Assembly (NCBI GenBank): GCA_945929965.1
Contig: CAMEOT010000001.1
Location: forward strand, 186,001 to 250,000
Origin: an uncultured Lachnospiraceae bacterium
GTDB lineage: Bacteria > Bacillota > Clostridia > Lachnospirales > Lachnospiraceae
DNA length: 64,000 nt
Reading direction: 5' to 3'
How positions within the stretch are numbered: position 1 is the first letter of the stretch; every line of letters starts with the position of its first letter. This document shows positions 23,130 to 31,567 of this stretch, in pieces. A model generated the notes under the pieces. That model searched no databases and was not told the DNA's origin. It saw nothing but the letters and a program-made list of their open reading frames with translations. The translations under genes were made by a program, and so were the position numbers.

Positions 23130-24964
23130 TGTATCACTCCTTTTAATGCTTGCAAAAATAACATGACATCATTGTACTCTGAGAATGTTACTCCCATAGT
23201 TCTCAAACTGTCATCTACTTTGTCTTCAAGCCACTGGTATCTCTCCGGTAATGGAATATTAAACAGTTCCTGTGCAAACTCCATATCTGTTCCATATTCA
23301 AATTTGCCGTTTATCGCCCTCAATATTGAAACCTGATCTGCATAACCTTCCACAGATGCTATTTTCATTTTTTCACAGATCGTCTGTTTCAGAAATTCTA
23401 CCGATGCTTCCTCTATTGCCTGATTCTGGAAATACACATTTGCATCATAATAGCTTTCGGAGCAAGAATGTAACATTTCATGCCATAAAATACCATCATC
23501 TGCGGTGGCAACAAGTGCTATATTGCACGACCACTCTTTCATTCCTATTGCTTCACCGTCAATTAAAGAATCATGAACAGAAATAGTGCCACTCCACATT
23601 GACGCTCTATCAGAATATTGTGTAATTTCTCTCCTGATCTGTTGTGCTGTACTCTTAAATTCCTCTTCTGTTCTTTTAGTATACCCCACATTTTCTGCCT
23701 TTTCCATAGGTTCTTTTATGGAATTGCTGTAAGCTGTTGCCCGACCATTTGCAACAGATGCCTGCTTTTTCTTGAATCCTGCCACTTTCAGCCGCTCTGC
23801 CTGAGTCTGCAGATCATGTTCTGCACAGAAATGCTCATATGCCTGGTTCTGTGTCCGCAGCTTATATGCCAGCTTATCATACTGCGGCTGTAACATCTCT
23901 TTTACATCCGTTTCTGCCACTCCATCGATTTCCGCCTTTTTCATCAGTAATTCCCGCTTGGTCTTCCGGATGGCGCGTTCCATTCGACGCTGTTCCTGCT
24001 GCCGCTGGTAAAGTTCCTGGCTCTCGTGGATGTCAATCTTCGGCTTACCATCTGCATCCACGTAAGGATTCCGGAGTGACGGATCCCACGGCTTATGCGA
24101 ATGTCTGCAGTTATACCCATGCAGGCCTAAAGGATTCACAACGGTTCCCTGTCCGCTGTCAGGATCTATGGTATACCCTGTCGCTTCCAGCAGATTTTCT
24201 ATTCCATCATCCCTCCCAACAATTTTATAGACCTTGCCCTGCCAGTGATCATGCGATCTCAGATCTTCCGGATGCTTATCATCGTGTCTGGCACCCATAT
24301 GAGCCGATACCAGGACATATTCTATCCCGCCCTCTGCTATGTACTGATTCGTTACCTGTGCCGCCGTCTGATTCATCGATGTCACAATGCAACACCGGAC
24401 TGCTGCCTCCAGTGACCTGGTTGCTCCTGTCGGATAATCAATCGTCACTCCTTTTTGTGCATACCGATCCAGCACCTCGCACACTGCACTGCTATATGAC
24501 TGAAAACCGGTTGCCACTCGCAGGTCCACCTCATTCAGCAGATTCAGTAGATCTTTCTGCGACTGCAGCATGGTTGTCCTGGTCAGATTATTCAATTCTC
24601 TGAACGTTTTCTGCATCTCTGCATTCATGGCAGCTATCACAGCATTGTTTTGCAATGGTGGTGTCACAGTCCCCAATTTACTCAGCACCTCTTCATCATC
24701 AGAAAATGATGTCATTACACTCTCTCGCAGGATCCTGCGGACCTCTTTTTGACTCAGGCCGGACAATTTTGCAATTTTCTTTACTATCTCATCATTATGC
24801 AGTCCCAGCTGCTGTAATCTCCACAGTTCTCTGTCTGCTGTCCCGGAGATCTCACCATTTTTCAGTAAACGCATAGCTATGTCCTGCAGAATCCAATCTT
24901 CCAATTCCTGGTACAATTCCACAAGTTTATCTGATTTTCCATAAAAATAATCCGGTGTCAGCAT
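23126..24964 (-). CDS. Minor capsid protein fused to a zincin-like domain
   Basis: A 612-residue protein. Residues 1-330 match the Phage_min_cap2 type: SAHMGARHDDKHPEDLRSHDHWQGKVY near 220-246 and GYNCRHSHKPWDPS near 283-296, with conserved His/Cys. A coiled linker follows (330-400). The C-terminal 200 residues carry WHEMLHS with HExxH at 495-499 and a possible third zinc ligand, E519, in AIEEASVEF. This is a metalloprotease-like fold not expected in the family. The start at 24964 overlaps the upstream stop (TAATG). Likely a few copies per portal; the zincin domain may process the capsid or act on injected DNA-bound host targets (inference). Confidence 0.82.
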   Translation of the reverse strand: MLTPDYFYGKSDKLVELYQELEDWILQDIAMRLLKNGEISGTADRELWRLQQLGLHNDEIVKKIAKLSGLSQKEVRRILRESVMTSFSDDEEVLSKLGTVTPPLQNNAVIAAMNAEMQKTFRELNNLTRTTMLQSQKDLLNLLNEVDLRVATGFQSYSSAVCEVLDRYAQKGVTIDYPTGATRSLEAAVRCCIVTSMNQTAAQVTNQYIAEGGIEYVLVSAHMGARHDDKHPEDLRSHDHWQGKVYKIVGRDDGIENLLEATGYTIDPDSGQGTVVNPLGLHGYNCRHSHKPWDPSLRNPYVDADGKPKIDIHESQELYQRQQEQRRMERAIRKTKRELLMKKAEIDGVAETDVKEMLQPQYDKLAYKLRTQNQAYEHFCAEHDLQTQAERLKVAGFKKKQASVANGRATAYSNSIKEPMEKAENVGYTKRTEEEFKSTAQQIRREITQYSDRASMWSGTISVHDSLIDGEAIGMKEWSCNIALVATADDGILWHEMLHSCSESYYDANVYFQNQAIEEASVEFLKQTICEKMKIASVEGYADQVSILRAINGKFEYGTDMEFAQELFNIPLPERYQWLEDKVDDSLRTMGVTFSEYNDVMLFLQALKGVIQ

Positions 24965-25374
24965 TAACCTTTTCCTGCCTCTCTCTTTACAAGATCCACC
25001 CATTCTGATCCGTGCGCCTGCTTTGCCCGCTCAAACCAGTGATCTCCGGTTCCCGCTGTATGATATTGTAAAGGTCTACCCGTCGGCTCCTTTTTCTCAT
25101 ACTTGTCTGCAAAAGATCTACCATCTGATGTGAGATACAACTCTCCTGTATACTGGTAGTGCGCATATGGTGTGTTGTACGCTATCTCGCCACCATAAAT
25201 CCCTTCCGGGTAGTTCACACTTCCGCGCAGTGCCCCCTGGGAAAATGGAATATATTCATCACAGTCAGCCACCACCTGCATATTCAACAACTTCTGTGCA
25301 TTTGCAATGTTCTGGTCCAATCTGTCGGTATTTATTCGGATATCAATGCATCCGATAGTTTTTCCATACTGCAT
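24964..25374 (-). CDS. Minor capsid protein (Minor_capsid_2 type)
   Basis: A 136-residue protein with the pattern of Minor_capsid_2 neck proteins: CDEYIPFSQGALRGSV near residues 38-53, then IAYNTPYAHYQYTGE and the closing YHTAGTGDHWFERAKQAHG. In most Firmicutes phages this gene lies after the coat gene, between the neck and tail terminator genes; here it lies between portal and minor capsid genes. It overlaps the short gene upstream by 43 bp and the following gene by one base. Confidence 0.8.
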   Translation of the reverse strand: MQYGKTIGCIDIRINTDRLDQNIANAQKLLNMQVVADCDEYIPFSQGALRGSVNYPEGIYGGEIAYNTPYAHYQYTGELYLTSDGRSFADKYEKKEPTGRPLQYHTAGTGDHWFERAKQAHGSEWVDLVKREAGKG

Positions 25375-25544
25375 GTTTTATCATCCCTTATCCTTATAAA
25401 CAATTCCTGCGGTCCTATCAAATCTTTTTCATCACAGTTCGGTCCTACTGGATGCCCTTCTAAAGGGATAAATCCTCCCTTTGCAAATTTAGGTAACTGT
25501 AACCTAATTGCTTCCTCTATAATCTCATTCGGTATTTCATTCAT
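25332..25544 (-). CDS. Small phage protein, unknown
   Basis: A 70-residue protein directly after the portal gene. It has a central PKFAKGGFIPLEGHPVGPNCDEKDLIG segment, which looks like a compact loop-rich domain, and an acidic end. AGGAGTGATAGGGA precedes the ATG. Not recognised; a portal- or neck-associated role is inferred from place only. Confidence 0.55.
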   Translation of the reverse strand: MNEIPNEIIEEAIRLQLPKFAKGGFIPLEGHPVGPNCDEKDLIGPQELFIRIRDDKTCSMEKLSDALISE

Positions 25545-25550
25545 TCCCTA

Positions 25551-26999
25551 TCACTCCTCGTCAAATAACCCTTTTTTGTCGTCTCCGCTTGCCTCTGCCA
25601 CTGCTGCCTTAGCTTCCACCTCTGAATATCCCTCAAATCTCACAAGATACTGCCATTTCGGTATATAACCACTGTTTGCAAGCTGGAGGTTTCTCTTTCT
25701 ATCCTCTTCTTCGTTATAGGTGATATCCCCGAAGTCATACTGTGTCTCATAATCTCCTGCCGGTTCCAGATTGTACAGATCTGCAAATACTGCCTGCGCA
25801 TAGAACAGATCATCAAGTCCTGCCTGCATGGCATCCCGGACATCTTTGATCAGCTGGATGGTTCTTCTGTCATCCGACTCCACCTGTGTTGCTGTCACCA
25901 TCCCTGTTTTTTCATCAATTACAAAATACCCATTGGAAAATCCACACTTTACCCCGATAATAGATAATTGCTGATTGATTCCTGCTTTTCTGATCTCTGT
26001 ATTCAGCTGAGGAATAATCTCATGATAATAATCTGAATTTTCCCCGTTAATTGTTCTCACATATTTAGGCAGATTTAATTTCTGTCTGATTACATTTCCT
26101 TTTTCATCCTTTTTGGCCGGGAGCTGCACCACTCTCTCATCCAGCAAAACCATCTTACTACTGTCTTCGATCTCTTCTGCATTCCTACTGTAGGCGATAT
26201 CAAGGTCTCTTAACTCTTCTAATGCCTTTGAAAATGCTGACATTCCCAGCGGACTTCTCCGATCAATCCTGTTTACAGACGGCATTCTGAGCACACCAAA
26301 AAGCATAGAGTTGATTTTTCCACCGTTCTTTTTGGAAATATGCACATCAGGCTGCAGTGAAGACCATTTTGTATACTTCAGTTCTATCTCTTTCCCCAGC
26401 TCTCCGGCATTTTTACTTATGAACGCTCTGTTTGATACAACGTAGTACATTGTATCTGTATATTTTTCTGCCTCTGGCATCTTTACCCTGGCAGAAAGGA
26501 AACGGTGATACTCCAGTTTTGTATAATAATCTTCTCCGCTCTGGTACTCATCCTGGAATACAATACCGTAAATTTTTCTGTTTCCATCTATTGCCGTGAT
26601 TTCCATCTGATCCGGTGTTACAAGATCCACTCCCGTTCCATTCGGCTTCAGAATAACCGTTCCAAAAGCACACATTGATTCCGTCCACTCCCTGATATGA
26701 TCTTTCACACAGGTGTCCCAGAAATCTTTCATGTATTTTGCCCGTCTGCCATCAAAGTTGACATCAATTGCCAGCGTTGCGAGCCTCGCTATTTCTTCAC
26801 ATATAAACCCTGCAAAATTTATTGTTCTGATCCCGTTTTCCGGATCCAGCCATTCCGGTTCTCCATTATAAATATTCATCCATTTCTGGATTGCATCCTG
26901 CATCGCTCCCGATGTGATACCTGTTACCTGAAACTTGTCCTTGATTTCTGATTTGAACATACTATTCCACCATCCTTTGATTGCTGATATGATTCCCAT
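25551..26999 (-). CDS. Portal protein, SPP1 gp6-like
   Basis: A 482-residue protein forming the DNA entry ring of the capsid. Recognisable blocks: WMNIYNGEPEWLD near residues 40-52, FAGFICEEIARLATLAIDVN near 62-81, and FAFGTVILKPN-like CAFGTVILKPNGTGVDLVTPDQ near 109-130. The segment RRSPLGMSAFSKALEELRDLDIAYS and the QQLSIIGVKCGFSNGYFV block are typical of this branch. The C-terminus has GYSEVEAKAAVAEASG. It follows the terminase genes in the usual order. Confidence 0.92.
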   Translation of the reverse strand: MGIISAIKGWWNSMFKSEIKDKFQVTGITSGAMQDAIQKWMNIYNGEPEWLDPENGIRTINFAGFICEEIARLATLAIDVNFDGRRAKYMKDFWDTCVKDHIREWTESMCAFGTVILKPNGTGVDLVTPDQMEITAIDGNRKIYGIVFQDEYQSGEDYYTKLEYHRFLSARVKMPEAEKYTDTMYYVVSNRAFISKNAGELGKEIELKYTKWSSLQPDVHISKKNGGKINSMLFGVLRMPSVNRIDRRSPLGMSAFSKALEELRDLDIAYSRNAEEIEDSSKMVLLDERVVQLPAKKDEKGNVIRQKLNLPKYVRTINGENSDYYHEIIPQLNTEIRKAGINQQLSIIGVKCGFSNGYFVIDEKTGMVTATQVESDDRRTIQLIKDVRDAMQAGLDDLFYAQAVFADLYNLEPAGDYETQYDFGDITYNEEEDRKRNLQLANSGYIPKWQYLVRFEGYSEVEAKAAVAEASGDDKKGLFDEE

Positions 27000-27014
27000 T
27001 TTTGTTCCACCGCC

Positions 27015-28358
27015 TTAAATTAATCCTCTGTTATATCTTCGTGCCACTGTATAGATAAAATATCTGATCAGGTCCATGTGATGATCATTCTCTTTTATTA
27101 CACGATCCTCTCCCACAGCTTTGTCATCCCAGGCATACGCTCCAAATTCTTTTTTCGTTTCCACGCAGCTATCATGAATCTGTAGCATCCCCAGATTCAG
27201 ATACTTAGTTACCTCCTGGATGCCGTTAAGGACATCGTTATTTCCGTCCGTACAGGTATATTCTCCGTATTTCTGTATGGTTGCCTTCATGGCTGCTGCC
27301 GATGGATCAATTACTATGGATGTTATCGGGAAATCCCCGGCAACATCTTTTATGATCTGATAATACGCCTCATTGTCCAATGTGACTTTTTTCTCCCGCC
27401 CGGAATAATGTCCCTCTCGCAGCATCCTTACTCTGCCACTGTCCTGCAGTTCCATGAGACCCACTGCAAAAGGATTCATTGTGCCATAATCGATTGACAG
27501 ATAGTACGATGCCTGTCCAGAATACTCACATTCTCCGTGGAAAACGTTGCGCTCCTCGTTAAACATTCCGTACACGAGTCCCTCAGCAATTACCCACAGT
27601 CCAAGAATGTATCGTGAGTAGAATACCCCGCTGTACATTGCCTTATATCTGTCCTTGATTTCCTTTGTAAGAGACAGATTATCGTCCATCGTAAAATGGA
27701 GATAGATCAGCTTTTTCTTTTCTATGTCATCAATCCAGTTTGTTTTAAACCAATGGCTGGGAGAATCCGGGTTACAGTTAAACCAAAACTTCGATCCACT
27801 CACGGAGCATCGACCGGTCGCCTGATTGACGAATGATTCCGGCATTAGTGCCACCTCGTCGAAGAACATTCCGGCAAGAGTAATACCCTGTATCAGATCC
27901 TGTGATCTCTCATCTTTACCACCGAATATGTAGAAAAAATTTGTCACATCCCCTTTTGATATGACGATCATGTTGTCAGATCTGTGATCTGATACCTGAT
28001 ATCCTCTACTCTTCAGCATTAGTTTCAGCCAAAACAGCACATTTCTCCGGAAGGATCCTATGGTCTTTCCTGCCATTCCAAGGTTTTGCATATTGAAGGT
28101 GGACATTGCCCATATTACAAAACTCAGTGACATGCACAATGTTTTACCTGATCGAATAGCTCCGTCTGCAATAATTCCCTCTTTTTCCCGGACAGGAGAA
28201 TCTTTACACCACCATGTAAGTACCTTCTTCTGCTTTTCTGAAAATGGTTTGAACTCGAATCCCTTCTGGCGATACCGTACCAGCATTTTTGTGGCATTCT
28301 TCCATGCATTTTCCCTTACTTTTTTGACTCTCCTGTCAAAATCCGTCCAATCAACCAT
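27015..28358 (-). CDS. Terminase large subunit
   Basis: A 447-residue packaging motor of the PBSX/Terminase_3 type. The ATPase has Walker A GAIRSGKT at residues 66-73 and Walker B MFFDEVALM near 170. The nuclease domain starts with SIDYGTMNPFAVGL and carries SIVIDPSAAAMKA. The start at 28358 overlaps the small subunit's end by eight bases; an in-frame ATG 30 bp upstream is possible but has no clear ribosome-binding site. It cuts and pumps DNA into the prohead through the portal. Confidence 0.93.
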   Translation of the reverse strand: MVDWTDFDRRVKKVRENAWKNATKMLVRYRQKGFEFKPFSEKQKKVLTWWCKDSPVREKEGIIADGAIRSGKTLCMSLSFVIWAMSTFNMQNLGMAGKTIGSFRRNVLFWLKLMLKSRGYQVSDHRSDNMIVISKGDVTNFFYIFGGKDERSQDLIQGITLAGMFFDEVALMPESFVNQATGRCSVSGSKFWFNCNPDSPSHWFKTNWIDDIEKKKLIYLHFTMDDNLSLTKEIKDRYKAMYSGVFYSRYILGLWVIAEGLVYGMFNEERNVFHGECEYSGQASYYLSIDYGTMNPFAVGLMELQDSGRVRMLREGHYSGREKKVTLDNEAYYQIIKDVAGDFPITSIVIDPSAAAMKATIQKYGEYTCTDGNNDVLNGIQEVTKYLNLGMLQIHDSCVETKKEFGAYAWDDKAVGEDRVIKENDHHMDLIRYFIYTVARRYNRGLI

Positions 28359-29163
28359 CTTCCGACCACACTTCCTTTGCAGATGCATTCAGCATATCCA
28401 GGAAATTATCATGTTCTGATTCATTCTCCTGCTCTTTTCCTTTTGTCTGCATTTCCAGTCTTATGAGTTCCAGTTCGAGCTTACGCTTATCAAATTCTTT
28501 CCGATGCTTGTCATCCGGATTCATCTCAAAGAATTTCGTCAACCAGTTTATAGCCTTCTGACGATCCTCTATCTCAATCGAAACTCCATCTTTTGTCTCT
28601 TTCACTTTCTTTATCAGCTGTGTGTCCACAAATCTGGAGTCTCTTGGATACACTCTCATTTCATCGTATCTCGCAATATCTCCAAAATCCGCAAAAGCAA
28701 TTCTCATCTGTAATTCAACGATGTCGCTTTCATCTGCCACGATCTGCTTTCGCTTGATTTCTTTCAATCTACCAATTTCTTTTTTTATACAAGGTTTTAC
28801 AAGGAGCTTATAGCCCTCTGCATTGGCTACATCATAACTGCTGGCGTATGCTTTTAGATAACTCTGCGTTGCATTAAACGTCCTGGCATAATATACGCAG
28901 AACAACTGCTGTTCCGCGGTAAGCTCCTCGTTCTGAAAAGTCTCTTTCGTCCCATCATCTGCTTCCTGTTTTTTCTTCCCCTTTTGACAATCCGAACGTT
29001 CGCTTTTTGATGCCGAACGTTCGCCATCCCAGTTATGAGTACTTTTCCACCTTCTGACAGTCCCAGGAGGTACCTGCAGATTGGCAGCAATGTCTACCAG
29101 TTTCATCCCCTGCATGTACATCTCATATGCTTTTTCACTTATCGGATTCCTTTTTGCTGCCAA
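28351..29163 (-). CDS. Terminase small subunit
   Basis: A 270-residue DNA-recognition subunit. The N-terminal helix-turn-helix (EKAYEMYMQGMKLVDIAANLQVPPGTVRRWKSTHNWDG, residues 9-47) is followed by a charged linker and the Terminase_2 domain (LTAEQQLFCVYYARTFNATQSYLKAYASSYDVANAEGYKLL). The C-terminal part is helical. A TTG start after GAAAGGGAGTGATCTG is used. The linker DNA contains two palindromes 21 bp apart, a candidate packaging site. Confidence 0.9.
   Translation of the reverse strand: MAAKRNPISEKAYEMYMQGMKLVDIAANLQVPPGTVRRWKSTHNWDGERSASKSERSDCQKGKKKQEADDGTKETFQNEELTAEQQLFCVYYARTFNATQSYLKAYASSYDVANAEGYKLLVKPCIKKEIGRLKEIKRKQIVADESDIVELQMRIAFADFGDIARYDEMRVYPRDSRFVDTQLIKKVKETKDGVSIEIEDRQKAINWLTKFFEMNPDDKHRKEFDKRKLELELIRLEMQTKGKEQENESEHDNFLDMLNASAKEVWSEDG
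28992..29024. repeat. Tandem palindromes, candidate pac site
   Basis: CCGAACGTTCGC occurs at 28992-29003 and again at 29013-29024. Each holds the palindrome CGAACGTTCG, with centres exactly 21 bp apart (two helical turns). It lies in the small-terminase linker region, where many headful phages keep their pac site. Confidence 0.45.
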
Positions 29164-29257
29164 CAGATCACTCCCTTTCTAGGTAATCCCTATACCATGA
29201 TTATAATTCACCTTTTCTTTTAATTTGTACCATTTTACAGTAACGAAAAAGAGAGGA

Positions 29258-29476
29258 TCACTCCTCTCCTTTTTCCTGCTGCCTCAATATCCTCTCTGCT
29301 TTTCTTCTTTTTCGGTAAAAGCAGTTACGGCTTATGGCAATAACTCCATATTTTGCTTCCAGTTTGTCATATGATCTGTTGTATTCAATGGATTCTGCCA
29401 GAAGATCTGCCAGGTATCCATCCACAGATACACACACTTCATGGATTTTTTCCCTGTTCTGTGGTCTTTTATCCAT
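29258..29476 (-). CDS. Small basic phage protein
   Basis: A 72-residue protein, not recognised, with an acidic first half (ESIEYNRSYDKLEAKYG) and a strongly basic second half (SRNCFYRKRRKAERILRQQ) that could bind nucleic acid. AAAGGAGAGCA precedes the ATG. It lies between the recombinase and terminase genes, where small transcription activators of late genes are often found; that role is only inferred. Confidence 0.55.
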   Translation of the reverse strand: MDKRPQNREKIHEVCVSVDGYLADLLAESIEYNRSYDKLEAKYGVIAISRNCFYRKRRKAERILRQQEKGEE

Positions 29477-29526
29477 TGCTCTCCTTTCTGATGACTGCTG
29501 CCTCGTATGATCTTATGCCAACCTGG

Positions 29527-29540
29527 TTGCACCGGTGCAA
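29527..29540. repeat. 14-bp palindrome, copy 2 of 5
   Basis: TTGCACCGGTGCAA in the 68-bp gap between the second recombinase stop and the small basic gene, 51 bp upstream of its ATG. Confidence 0.9.
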
Positions 29541-29544
29541 CTTG

Positions 29545-30546
29545 TCATGCTACTCTATTGTATTTGTGCTGCATTTCTTCAATATCGTCGATCAAATAAT
29601 ACTGTACTGTCATATCAGGCTTTGCATGGCCCAGTAATTTACTCACCAGCAATACATCACCCGTCTTACGATATAACACGCTGGCAAATGTCTTACGATA
29701 CACATGCACGGTTGCTGTTATCCTGGTTACTCCTCCCCTGACTGCCATCTCCTTGGCCAGCTTTTCTATGCCATACTCTCGCATCCGATTGTACGGTGCT
29801 CGGTCTGCCAAAAATAACGGATCCGTCCCAGGCCTGTCCCCGATATAATTTCTCAGCGCCATCACAGCTACCGGAGTGAGCATTCCTGTGCGATATGTGT
29901 CCGTTTTTTCTGCGTAAATTGATACCTGCTTATTTGTCAGATCAATATCTGACACGTTGAGGTAAGAGATTTCACCTACACGCATGCCGGTACAAATCAT
30001 CAATTCAAACAATGCCTTCTCCTTTGGCGTTTGCAGCGCATAGCGGATAGTTTCAACTTCCTCATCTGTCAATCGTACCTTCTTTTTCTTGATCTGCTTA
30101 ACCTTATCTACTCCGTCAACAATATTATCCTGGATATGTCGCTTCTTAAATGCCCAGGAAAAGAATGTGCATAAGTACCGGTATATTGTGGATTTATAAT
30201 TGTGGCTGATGTGATCACGATAGGATCTAACAGCAAGGTAATCTGTGATATCCTGCGCTGTCACATATTTATAATTCTTGTTCACAAAGTCAAAGAATTT
30301 CTTTATGATTCCAATATAACTCCTGATAGTTCCGGCATGGAGTCCTGCTGCCACGCCGTCTACGCAATACCTTTGCATTAACCATTCATTGTCATGCTCC
30401 ATAGTCATAGGCAGCTGTTTGATTTCTGCCAACTCGAAATCCTGCATTTTAACATAAAGAGTGATTTTCATGCGGTCAATCTGCTCCTTAGTCATAAAAC
30501 TGTCCAGTTCATACGCAACTTCATTAATCAGGTCTGTCTTTGTCAT
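29545..30546 (-). CDS. Second tyrosine recombinase (XerC/D-like)
   Basis: A 333-residue recombinase, distinct from the integrase. Residues 50-150 form the SAM-like core-binding domain. The catalytic domain has Arg189 in CTGMRVGEIS, Lys214 in AEKTDTYR, His281/Arg284 in HVYRKTFAS, His307 in LLGHAKP and the nucleophile near Y316/Y317 in TVQYY, so the active site looks complete. It sits at the end of the early region before packaging genes. Its target is unknown; candidates are genome dimer resolution or inversion of the fibre cassette. Confidence 0.9.
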   Translation of the reverse strand: MTKTDLINEVAYELDSFMTKEQIDRMKITLYVKMQDFELAEIKQLPMTMEHDNEWLMQRYCVDGVAAGLHAGTIRSYIGIIKKFFDFVNKNYKYVTAQDITDYLAVRSYRDHISHNYKSTIYRYLCTFFSWAFKKRHIQDNIVDGVDKVKQIKKKKVRLTDEEVETIRYALQTPKEKALFELMICTGMRVGEISYLNVSDIDLTNKQVSIYAEKTDTYRTGMLTPVAVMALRNYIGDRPGTDPLFLADRAPYNRMREYGIEKLAKEMAVRGGVTRITATVHVYRKTFASVLYRKTGDVLLVSKLLGHAKPDMTVQYYLIDDIEEMQHKYNRVA

Positions 30547-30567
30547 AGGCTGTACCTCATTTTCTAA

Positions 30568-30596
30568 TTGCCTGCCAGCTGATCATATGGTATGAT
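30568..30596 (+). promoter_or_regulatory. Plus-strand promoter opposite the recombinase leader
   Basis: TTGCCT (30568-30573), a 17-bp spacer and TATGAT (30591-30596), pointing against the surrounding genes. Confidence 0.5.
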
Positions 30597-30602
30597 ACTG
30601 GT

Positions 30603-30655
30603 AAGCAGTTGAGCGGTAGATGATATCTTTGGACGGATGGTCTACCGCTATTTTA
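30603..30655 (+). ncRNA. Predicted short antisense RNA, recombinase leader
   Basis: About 50 nt from the predicted start to a terminator: AGCGGTAGA (30612-30620), a 20-nt loop, TCTACCGCT (30641-30649), then ATTTTATT. It is complementary to the leader of the second recombinase, 57-110 nt before its start codon. No coding potential. Confidence 0.42.
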
Positions 30656-30827
30656 TTGGCATCGATTGCAGGCCCCTCTGCAGCTGGAATTTCAAACGGT
30701 GTATTATGTACTTATTACACTTTTACAAAATTATCTTTTCTATCACTCCTTTCATCTCCCTGGAATGTCCCGGGAATGCCGCACAGATATGTACGACACT
30801 CCCAGATCTTCCGTAGTACGTTATGTA
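30656..30827. other. Gap with inverted repeats before the recombinase
   Basis: Non-coding. It holds two near-direct copies of GGAATG around CCC (about 30758-30778) and the inverted repeat GTAGTAC (30813-30819) / GTACTAC (30825-30831), which overlaps the stop of the upstream gene. Function unknown; possible recombinase or regulator sites. Confidence 0.4.
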
Positions 30828-31052
30828 CTACATTCCGAAATACTTCCGAAACCAGAAACAGTCATTCCAGTTATGGAGCCGGTCGCAAACAGGATCATTA
30901 GTATCAGCGTAATTTTTCACTGTTACTCCCTCTGCCATTTCATCTTCCCAGATATCCGCTTCGCGCTCGTAGTTGTCCAGGTCTACATTGCTGTCATCGT
31001 AATTAGGATCCAGGTCTTCCATTCCGTGTCTGTAGTACTCTTCTTTTTTCAT
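30828..31052 (-). CDS. Small acidic phage protein
   Basis: A 74-residue, strongly acidic protein (ten Asp/Glu in DLDPNYDDSNVDLDNYERE), ending in an aromatic tail (WNDCFWFRKYFGM). The start at 31052 is preferred because GGGAGGAAATGCAA gives good spacing there. Acidic, DNA-mimic-like composition is notable, but no function is known. Confidence 0.55.
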   Translation of the reverse strand: MKKEEYYRHGMEDLDPNYDDSNVDLDNYEREADIWEDEMAEGVTVKNYADTNDPVCDRLHNWNDCFWFRKYFGM

Positions 31053-31224
31053 TTGCATTTCCTCCCATAGGTTTTCATTTTTGCAAGACGTATTTGTCTT
31101 ACATATGGATATGTCAAAAAAAACCGTAAAGAAAAGCATTTTTTTGAAAAATATTTTTATTTTTTCAACTTTTTCGTATTTTTCTTACATAAATATTTTT
31201 TGGGTTAAATTTCAGTTTACGTTA
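31053..31224. other. AT-rich intergenic region
   Basis: Very AT-rich with long T and A runs; a TTGACA occurs near 31110 on the minus strand but without a good -10. No gene seen. It may carry the promoter of the 74-residue protein gene. Confidence 0.4.
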
Positions 31225-31545
31225 CTATGCATATCCTCTTGTGGTTCCATATTCAGATACAAAAGGTTCTCCATCATAGCAATTTGCATATTGATAAATT
31301 TTACCCTCCAGCGGTGTGTCTGCCATTATGTAAAACGTGCCTCTTGTGAATCCATTTTTCTTAGCAATAGCGACACAATCATCAAATGATAATTGTTCAT
31401 CGTATTCTTCTGATATGAATTTTGTTACCAAGAACCCCTTTTGGCTGACTTCGATTTCATTTTTTTCATTTACACATATTTCATCATCCATGAATATGCG
31501 TATAATATCTCCCCATATTTTATCTGATAAATTTATTTTTTCCAT
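31225..31545 (-). CDS. Phage protein of unknown function
   Basis: A 106-residue acidic protein with no family I recognise. It appears as a compact alpha/beta fold: IWGDIIRIFMDDEICV, GFLVTKFISEEYDEQLSFDDCVAIAKKNG, then GTFYIMADTPLEGKIYQY. GCGGAGGTAGAAACTG precedes the ATG. Part of the early operon of small genes. Confidence 0.6.
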   Translation of the reverse strand: MEKINLSDKIWGDIIRIFMDDEICVNEKNEIEVSQKGFLVTKFISEEYDEQLSFDDCVAIAKKNGFTRGTFYIMADTPLEGKIYQYANCYDGEPFVSEYGTTRGYA

Positions 31546-31567
31546 CAGTTTCTACCTCCGCTAAATC

